DNA of 29,366 bases, taken from the NCBI GenBank assembly GCA_964468435.1, contig CAYXVE010000057.1, forward strand, positions 1 to 29,366, written 5' to 3'. Both the position numbers and the translations under genes were made by a program. Each line of letters opens with the position of its first letter. The first letter of the stretch is position 1. This document shows, piece by piece, positions 23,940 to 29,366 of the stretch. The DNA comes from JBCCTX01 sp964468435 (GTDB lineage: Bacteria; Bacteroidota; Bacteroidia; J057). The notes beneath the pieces were generated by a model. It saw only the letters and a program-made list of their open reading frames with translations, was not told the DNA's origin and made no database searches.

Positions 23940-24716
23940 TTGTCCAAAAAATCTAAACACACCTCTAATCGCATCATTTTCGGTGTACACTCAGTCTTGG
24001 AAGCATTAGAGACTCACACACCGATAGAAAAAGTCTTTTTCCGCAAGGAGGGCATGCCTCATGCCCGCTTAACCGATATCAAAAACATTGCGCTGGAGCG
24101 AAATATTCCCTTTCAGTTTGTTCCGGAAATAAAGATTGAACAACTGTGTGGGTCAGATGTGATACACCAGGGAATCGTGGCGATGATTTCTCCTATATCT
24201 TACTACGAACTGGAACCTATGATACTCGAAGTCCAGGAAAGAGAAGAACCAGCTTTATTCCTGATGCTGGATAATGTCACGGATGTGAGAAATTTTGGTG
24301 CAATCGCCCGAACAGCTGAATGTATGGGGGTCCATGGAATCATTATTCCCACTAAGGGTTCTGCTGCAATAAATGGAATGTCGGTCAAGATCTCTTCAGG
24401 AGCCCTTCACCATATACCAGTCATAAGAGTCTCCAATCTGGTAGATGCGATACTGATGATGCAGGCATACGATGTAAGATCTGTAGCGGCATCTGAAAAA
24501 GGAAGTACCTCCCTTTTTGAGTATGATTTTATGATGCCCACTTGTATCGTTATGGGATCTGAAGACAAAGGAATATCCAATACGATTCTTAAAAGGGTAG
24601 ACGAAATCGTCAATATCCCACTAGAAGGAGGAGTAAGTTCACTAAATGTATCAGTAGCTACAGGAATGTTCCTGCTTGAAACCATTCGCCAACGAAAATA
24701 TTTGGTTCAGCCATAG
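23940..24716 (+). CDS. rlmB: TrmH/SpoU-family RNA 2'-O-methyltransferase, RlmB-like
   Basis: The product is a trefoil-knot methyltransferase of the RlmB branch, expected to methylate the ribose of a 23S rRNA guanosine (G2251 in E. coli). No ATG lies near the start; TTG 23940 gives 258 aa and begins MSKKSKHTSNRIIFGVHSVLEA, close to the normal family length, while TTG 23907 would add 11 unusual residues. The N-terminal substrate-binding domain is at about 11-95. Motif 1 is NVTDVRNFGAIARTA (112-126, with R124), motif 2 MGSEDKG (205-211), and motif 3 SLNVSVATGMFL (234-245). It stands before cysQ with a 71-bp spacer in the same direction; the two may be cotranscribed, but they are not functionally linked. 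Confidence 0.93.
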   Translation: MSKKSKHTSNRIIFGVHSVLEALETHTPIEKVFFRKEGMPHARLTDIKNIALERNIPFQFVPEIKIEQLCGSDVIHQGIVAMISPISYYELEPMILEVQEREEPALFLMLDNVTDVRNFGAIARTAECMGVHGIIIPTKGSAAINGMSVKISSGALHHIPVIRVSNLVDAILMMQAYDVRSVAASEKGSTSLFEYDFMMPTCIVMGSEDKGISNTILKRVDEIVNIPLEGGVSSLNVSVATGMFLLETIRQRKYLVQP

Positions 24717-24787
24717 ATATTGCCATCAGACTGCTTGTGCTAATAGTTTTGTCTACAGTTACTATTAATAAAACTTCCAAACCGACT

Positions 24788-25582
24788 ATGCAAAACTTAC
24801 AGGAATCCTTGATCCAGATAGCCCGGGAAGCTGGCGATCAGATACTGGATATTTACCATGATCAGGCTCGCTTTGAACATGTAGATATGAAAGCCGATGA
24901 TTCCCCCCTGACCCTGGCTGATCAGGCTGCTCACAGCATTATTGCTGAGCGTTTGGGTTTACTGACCCCTGAAATACCCATATTATCCGAAGAAGGAAGG
25001 GAAATTCCTTTTGAAACCCGAGCTCAATGGAACAAATTCTGGCTCGTAGATCCGCTGGATGGCACTAAAGAATTTATCAAGCGCAATGGTGAATTTACTG
25101 TAAATATAGCATTAGTGGAGGGCGATCGACCTGTGCTGGGTGTGGTGCATGTACCCGTGAAATCTACTACTTATGTTGGGGAAAAGGGAAAAGGTGCATG
25201 GATATACCGCGAGGATCATCCCGCTGAAAAAATATCGGCCAATAGCTTTTCAATGAACGCAAAAGCCTTGCGTATCGTATGTTCCCGTTCTCACATGAGT
25301 GAGGAGGTAGAAGCCTATGTTAACCAATTTGATCAGCCACAGTTGGTATCTATGGGGAGTTCACTCAAATTTATGGTGCTGGCAGAGGGTATGGCAGACA
25401 TATATCCGAGATTAGCTCCGACTATGGAATGGGATACCGGAGCCGCTCAAATTATTGTCGAGGAAGCTGGTGGAATCGTGATCAATCAGAAAACAAAGCG
25501 CCCCCTTACATACAATAAGGAGAACCTTAGAAATCCATATTTTATAGCTTTTGGTAAAGATATACAGCAATTAAATGGATAA
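24788..25582 (+). CDS. cysQ: 3'(2'),5'-bisphosphate nucleotidase
   Basis: ATG 24788 gives 264 aa, the usual size; the frame opens earlier at a poor start. The protein is an inositol-monophosphatase-fold, magnesium-dependent phosphatase that turns PAP (from sulfate assimilation) into AMP. The metal-binding residues are E68-E69 in LSEEGREI and the signature DPLDGTKEF (88-96); the second signature is WDTGAAQIIVEEAGG (215-229). No sulfate-activation genes are in the window, although a sulfatase at 315-1793 would release sulfate. It is read in the same direction as rlmB upstream and the GT35 gene downstream, which has its own promoter. Confidence 0.95.
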   Translation: MQNLQESLIQIAREAGDQILDIYHDQARFEHVDMKADDSPLTLADQAAHSIIAERLGLLTPEIPILSEEGREIPFETRAQWNKFWLVDPLDGTKEFIKRNGEFTVNIALVEGDRPVLGVVHVPVKSTTYVGEKGKGAWIYREDHPAEKISANSFSMNAKALRIVCSRSHMSEEVEAYVNQFDQPQLVSMGSSLKFMVLAEGMADIYPRLAPTMEWDTGAAQIIVEEAGGIVINQKTKRPLTYNKENLRNPYFIAFGKDIQQLNG

Positions 25583-25628
25583 GTCAGGGATAAACAAAGG
25601 TTTTGTGGGAAACTCTTTACCTCAATAA

Positions 25629-25658
25629 TTGCATAATTCGCTACAGGCTATATTTTTG
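25629..25658 (+). promoter_or_regulatory. Consensus Bacteroidota promoter of the phosphorylase-like gene
   Basis: TTG (25629-25631), exactly 19 bases, then TATTTTTG (25651-25658), a perfect TAnnTTTG box. Transcription would start near 25665, about 15 nt before ATG 25681. This is the best promoter match in the window and shows the gene need not be cotranscribed with cysQ. Confidence 0.65.
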
Positions 25659-25680
25659 TCTTTCCATAAATTAAAAATTC

Positions 25681-27336
25681 ATGAAAATAGATTGTAAATG
25701 GGAACATCCCTATACCCCTGCCGAAGGATTTAAAAAAAAAGTAGCCTACTTTAGTATGGAGTTTGGCATTGATACTTCCATGAAAATTTATTCCGGTGGT
25801 TTGGGTTACCTTGCTGGTTCACACATGCGTTCGGCATATGATACGCGTCAAAATATGATCGGTATCGGAATGCTATGGAAATATGGCTATTATGATCAGG
25901 TTAGGGATCACAATAGCGCGATGAAAGTACTTTACCGCGAGCGGTATTATTCTTTCCTTCAACCTACCAATCTGATTTTTCCCATTAATGTACATGGTCA
26001 TCCGGTAAAAGTGCAAGCATATTATCTAGACCCCAAAGTATTTGGTACGGTACCTATGTACTTGCTTACTTCGGATCTGGAAAATCTCAACGATTACCTT
26101 TCCAATACGATCACACACAAACTATATGACAGCAACGAGGCATCCAGAATTGCTCAAAGCGTCATTCTGGGGCAAGGTGGAGCAAAAGTGATCGAAGCAC
26201 TCGGTGGGGCGGATGTATATCACCTCAATGAGGCTCATGCACTTCCCGCAGCTTTTTATTTATACGAACAATACAAAGATATCGAAGAGGTCCGGAAACG
26301 TCTGGTCTTTACAACTCATACACCAGAGCGAGCAGGTAATGAAGAGCACGATATTCATTTACTCCACCGAATGGGTTTTTTTGGTAGTCTGGATCTGGAA
26401 ACAGTAGAAAAAATAACGCACCAGGATAGTGGAAGAATGTTTGGGTATACCCCTGCTGCTTTGGCAATGTCCAAAAAATCCAATGGTGTATCACAACTTC
26501 ATGCCAAAGTCTCTAATGAAATGTGGGGAGGGATTAAGAAAGAGTACGATATCATTGGGATTACTAATGCCCAAAATCAAAAATACTGGCAGGACCCAGA
26601 AATGAAGGTGGCTCTTGATGCAGATAACGATGATGCCTTGAAGGCTCGTAAGCGCGAAATGAAGGTCGAACTGTTTAAGATTGTCGCAGATCAGACAGGG
26701 AAATTGCTGAATCCTGACCTCTTGACCATTGTATGGGCAAGACGATTTGCGGCTTATAAGCGCGCTGACCTGATCATGCGCAATCTGTCTTACTTTTATG
26801 AACTGCTCAACCGTAAGGAAATGCCCATTCAGGTTATTTGGGCAGGCAAGCCTTATCCCGAAGATAACTATGGCATCGATCTGTTCAACCGTATTGTGCA
26901 ACTCACTCGACTGAGCCATACATCGACGATCCTTACAGGATATGAGATGAATCTATCAGCTGCACTGAAAAAAGGATCAGACATATGGCTGAATACTCCG
27001 CGAAGACCTCGTGAAGCTTCAGGTACCAGCGGAATGACTGCAGCTATGAATGGTTCAGTAAATTTCTCTATCAATGATGGCTGGATGCCGGAGTTTGCCA
27101 AGCATGGACACAACTGCTACATCATTCCACCTGCTGATTTGAGTAAATCTATCACAGAGCAGGATGATCACGACTACAATCACCTGATCAACATCCTGAC
27201 ACAGGAGATCATTTCCTGCTATTATGAAAAGCCAGATGAATGGGTCAAAGTAATGAAAAACAGTATGCGGGAAGTAGGTCCCATGTTTGACTCCGACAGG
27301 ATGGCAGAAGAATATTATACCAAGTTGTATAATTGA
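25681..27336 (+). CDS. Short GT35 alpha-glucan phosphorylase-like protein, PLP lysine missing
   Basis: The 551-aa protein has the fold and motifs of the short alpha-glucan phosphorylases (about 550-600 aa, against about 800 for classical GlgP). The start VAYFSMEFGID and GGLGYLAGSH (classical GGLGxLAGD), then VYHLNEAHALPA, TTHTPERAGNEEHD, WARRFAAYKRADL and RRPREASGTSGM are family blocks in the right order. In the cofactor motif, family enzymes read GTSGMK or GT(S/G)NMK with the Lys forming a Schiff base with PLP; here it is GTSGMT, with Thr453 (codon ACT, 27037-27039). Phosphorolysis without PLP would be exceptional, so the name phosphorylase is uncertain; glucan binding or another transfer reaction is possible. 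It has its own promoter. Confidence 0.88.
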   Translation: MKIDCKWEHPYTPAEGFKKKVAYFSMEFGIDTSMKIYSGGLGYLAGSHMRSAYDTRQNMIGIGMLWKYGYYDQVRDHNSAMKVLYRERYYSFLQPTNLIFPINVHGHPVKVQAYYLDPKVFGTVPMYLLTSDLENLNDYLSNTITHKLYDSNEASRIAQSVILGQGGAKVIEALGGADVYHLNEAHALPAAFYLYEQYKDIEEVRKRLVFTTHTPERAGNEEHDIHLLHRMGFFGSLDLETVEKITHQDSGRMFGYTPAALAMSKKSNGVSQLHAKVSNEMWGGIKKEYDIIGITNAQNQKYWQDPEMKVALDADNDDALKARKREMKVELFKIVADQTGKLLNPDLLTIVWARRFAAYKRADLIMRNLSYFYELLNRKEMPIQVIWAGKPYPEDNYGIDLFNRIVQLTRLSHTSTILTGYEMNLSAALKKGSDIWLNTPRRPREASGTSGMTAAMNGSVNFSINDGWMPEFAKHGHNCYIIPPADLSKSITEQDDHDYNHLINILTQEIISCYYEKPDEWVKVMKNSMREVGPMFDSDRMAEEYYTKLYN

Positions 27337-27440
27337 TATATCCAAGAGGCAGTAAGATGCGGGTTTGACGGTTAAGGCTATTTATTAATGCTTATATGCA
27401 GCGCTAATCTTCCTTACCTGTCATACCTGCGTCTATCCAG

Positions 27441-29093
27441 TTAATCATCCATGTAAACGTCAAATTGATACACCTTACCCCCTTCCAGTTCCATTTCGAA
27501 TTCACTTCTGGTCAGCATAAATCCCGACATACCCCACTGCTTCTTTTTGCCTTTTGATCCTCCATGATGGTCTATAATCCAGTATGTCATTTGATCCCTG
27601 ACAGGCCACCACTCGGGAAACTGATTGATACGTGGATAGTCCAGCGGCAGATGAAATATGCGTTGATGCCTCATTGGATCGAGAAAAAGTTTGCCAAACC
27701 AATCTTCCTCAACTCGGATAAATAGCGACAATTTATCCGCTTCAAGGGTAGCTCCTATGACCATATCCTCTCTCCAAGGTCTGACATATGCGCCACCTGT
27801 TTTCCAGAGACTAAACATCAGGCTCGTACGGGCAAAATTTCCATCTCCATGCCAGCCTTCGATAATCCCTGAACCCTTCCAACGCTGAGCATTTTCCCTG
27901 AAACTGGAATCCTGGATCATCCACATGACCTGTATCTGGCTTTCTATCCATTCGGCCAGACTTTCTTCTGGTTCGCGGTTGTACAAATTGATTGCTCCCT
28001 CAATAGCATCGGCGTATCCATCAGCACTTCCCCGTTCCCAATCAAAATTTCGATATTTGCCCAGATTACGTAAAGCCTTAAGTACAGCATCTCGATATGC
28101 TGTTTTATCATCCAGTAGATAAACCGTATAGTAACCATTATAAGTATAACCAAAATTATCGGCAATACCTTGATCCTGTATCTCGCCCGTCTGAGGATTG
28201 ATTACATTATAAAATAATCCATCATCATTTCTTCCCACCTCTAATATCCGGTCAAGCATTTCGTAAATCAGGGGTTGATAGCTTTCTTTTTTTGAAGGAA
28301 TAGCATAATGAACCGCAACGTATAATTCGCAGAGTCCCGAAACGATTTCACATCCATGATCTCTTAATCTGAGGGAATTCATATCTCTTGTGGGGTGATG
28401 GTCAAGCAGGTAATAATCTCCTAATCGGAGAGCCCAGTCGAGGTATTTCCTTTCCCCCGTCATCCAGTACACCCTGGCAAGTGTCTGTAACATTTCACCG
28501 TTGATCTCTACATTTCTGGATGGGATATTCCCATAAGGAGTCTTAATAGGCGCATATTCCCATATATCATCAAGTATACTGATCATTCGTTCTGACCACG
28601 GAGTTTCTCCCAACCATTCTGTAATAGGTAAAAGCCCATCCTTAATGTACTCTGAAGCCCCAAACATGATCAGGCTGGTATCTATTTCTGGAAGTTCAAA
28701 AGCAGATCTGCTGAAGCTGTAGGTATCAGGAAGGTTGTCAATCCGCGAAGTTAATTGAATTTCAGTTTCTAGCATGTTGCGCATTTCTCCTTGATAGAGG
28801 TCATAGTCTGTGAAGAAACTCGTCAACACCATGAATGGATAATTATCAGCAGCGGCATCCTGTGCATTCCATATGTCCCTGGAATCTGTCAGGTTCCGAG
28901 GTATAAGGCCTGTTACGGTATCTACCTCTGCAAGCCATGCTCGCAGATAGCGGTCGGTTCTTACAAAGCCTTCCTGAGCCATAAGACCATTTTCTAGGCC
29001 CTTGGCATAGGGAATGGGATCGTATGAATCAGATGAAGAACAACTGATCAACGTACAAGTAATAAAAAGAATAATGGGAAATGTGATTCGCAT
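27441..29093 (-). CDS. Lipoprotein with probable alpha/alpha-barrel (six-hairpin glycosidase-like) fold
   Basis: ATG 29093 gives 550 aa and a lipoprotein signal MRITFPIILFITCTLISC, with Cys18 in the lipobox; the open frame upstream to 29195 would add 34 residues that hide the signal. The body is mostly helical, with repeating short helix-loop blocks (NYPFMVLTSFFTDYD, NGEMLQTLARVYWMTGERKYLDWALRLGDYYL, GLCELYVAVHY and IADNFGYTYNGYYTVYLL), the pattern of (alpha/alpha)6-barrel carbohydrate-active enzymes. A C-terminal part from about residue 440 (LEADKLSLFIRV) looks like a beta-sandwich. I cannot assign a CAZy family or name catalytic acids with confidence. Together with the sulfatase it suggests polysaccharide use, but the genes are far apart. 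The 104-bp spacer to the GT35 gene has no clear terminator. Confidence 0.75.
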   Translation of the reverse strand: MRITFPIILFITCTLISCSSSDSYDPIPYAKGLENGLMAQEGFVRTDRYLRAWLAEVDTVTGLIPRNLTDSRDIWNAQDAAADNYPFMVLTSFFTDYDLYQGEMRNMLETEIQLTSRIDNLPDTYSFSRSAFELPEIDTSLIMFGASEYIKDGLLPITEWLGETPWSERMISILDDIWEYAPIKTPYGNIPSRNVEINGEMLQTLARVYWMTGERKYLDWALRLGDYYLLDHHPTRDMNSLRLRDHGCEIVSGLCELYVAVHYAIPSKKESYQPLIYEMLDRILEVGRNDDGLFYNVINPQTGEIQDQGIADNFGYTYNGYYTVYLLDDKTAYRDAVLKALRNLGKYRNFDWERGSADGYADAIEGAINLYNREPEESLAEWIESQIQVMWMIQDSSFRENAQRWKGSGIIEGWHGDGNFARTSLMFSLWKTGGAYVRPWREDMVIGATLEADKLSLFIRVEEDWFGKLFLDPMRHQRIFHLPLDYPRINQFPEWWPVRDQMTYWIIDHHGGSKGKKKQWGMSGFMLTRSEFEMELEGGKVYQFDVYMDD

Positions 29094-29366
29094 GGGATTC
29101 AAATCTTCTATGAAGATACTGAAATAAGCTTTCTGGTGAAAATATGGTTGACAGAAACAAGAACGTGACGAGAGATGGAAAGCGTATTCAGGCAAATTAA
29201 TTTTTACTGGAAAATGGATAAGTATTTAAATGCATGGATACAAGAGTAGGGGGAAGCCTTCCGTAAGACCTCCCCTCATTAACTGAAAATGATGAAAAAG
29301 TTATTGTGGTAAATCTGAGTACATGACAAAAAAATAGTGGGTTATGGCAAAAGTGTTAAATTGTAA
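29094..29366. other. Upstream spacer of the lipoprotein gene, with a degenerate hairpin
   Basis: No gene is seen here. At about 29247-29276, AGGGGGAAG and GTAAGACCTCCCCTC resemble the arms of the 31-nt hairpin family, especially copy 3 (shared GGGGAAG and GTAAGAC), but the alignment needs a gap and the stem is only about five perfect pairs. It may be a decayed fourth copy. The remainder is AT-rich. Confidence 0.3.

Noticed and set aside
29247..29276. A fourth full copy of the 31-nt hairpin
   Set aside because: It shares GGGGAAG and GTAAGAC but needs a gap and has only about five consecutive stem pairs; kept only as a possible degenerate copy.

Overview
The window looks like a chromosomal contig from a member of the Bacteroidota, probably a marine or polysaccharide-degrading Cytophagales- or Saprospirales-like organism; I cannot place it to genus. 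The evidence is two proteins with type IX secretion (T9SS) C-terminal sorting domains, several lipobox lipoproteins, AT-rich spacers with promoters of the Bacteroidota type (TTTG, about 19-20 bases, TAnnTTTG), almost no Shine-Dalgarno sequences before ordinary genes, and a lipoprotein sulfatase. There is one 100-N scaffold gap (8286-8385).

Layout. 1-314: a GC-rich 20-bp tandem repeat and two perfect hairpins before a lipoprotein sulfatase (315-1793). 1899-2211: a compact transcription unit with its own promoter, two strong Shine-Dalgarno sites, two tiny ORFs, a 16-bp internal helix and a strong terminator. 2372-3070: an unassigned lipoprotein. 3332-9797: one giant T9SS-exported protein split by the gap, with a PQQ-type sugar dehydrogenase propeller, a diheme cytochrome c module, a discoidin domain, then NPCBM, PKD, Fn3 and 51-residue repeats. 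9910-14497: trxB, a DUF3291 gene, a T9SS hydrolase-like protein and a NYN-domain protein. 14501-16317: gene decay, with a metallopeptidase/propeller pseudogene and an opposing histidine-kinase pseudogene. 16318-18857: an RlmI-like methyltransferase and a membrane-anchored papain-family peptidase. 18967-19244: a beta-lactamase-fold pseudogene. 19510-23327: a divergent locus with a secreted RraA-like protein, a BASS-type transporter and a Tat-signal enolase-superfamily enzyme. 23328-23906: more decayed sequence, including an Uma2 fragment. 23940-27336: an RlmB-type rRNA methyltransferase, CysQ and a short phosphorylase-like GT35 protein that lacks the PLP lysine. 27441-29093: a lipoprotein that looks like an alpha/alpha-barrel carbohydrate-active protein.

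The genes that most clearly work together are those at 19510-23327. Two enzymes with export signals flank a BASS transporter, and a perfect 18-bp palindrome overlaps the transporter's likely promoter. I infer extracytoplasmic sugar-acid dehydration, possible retro-aldol cleavage, and import of the keto-acid product.

The least explained features are the 1899-2211 RNA unit and a family of 31-nt hairpins (11544, 15509, 23452) whose stems are kept by compensatory and wobble changes.
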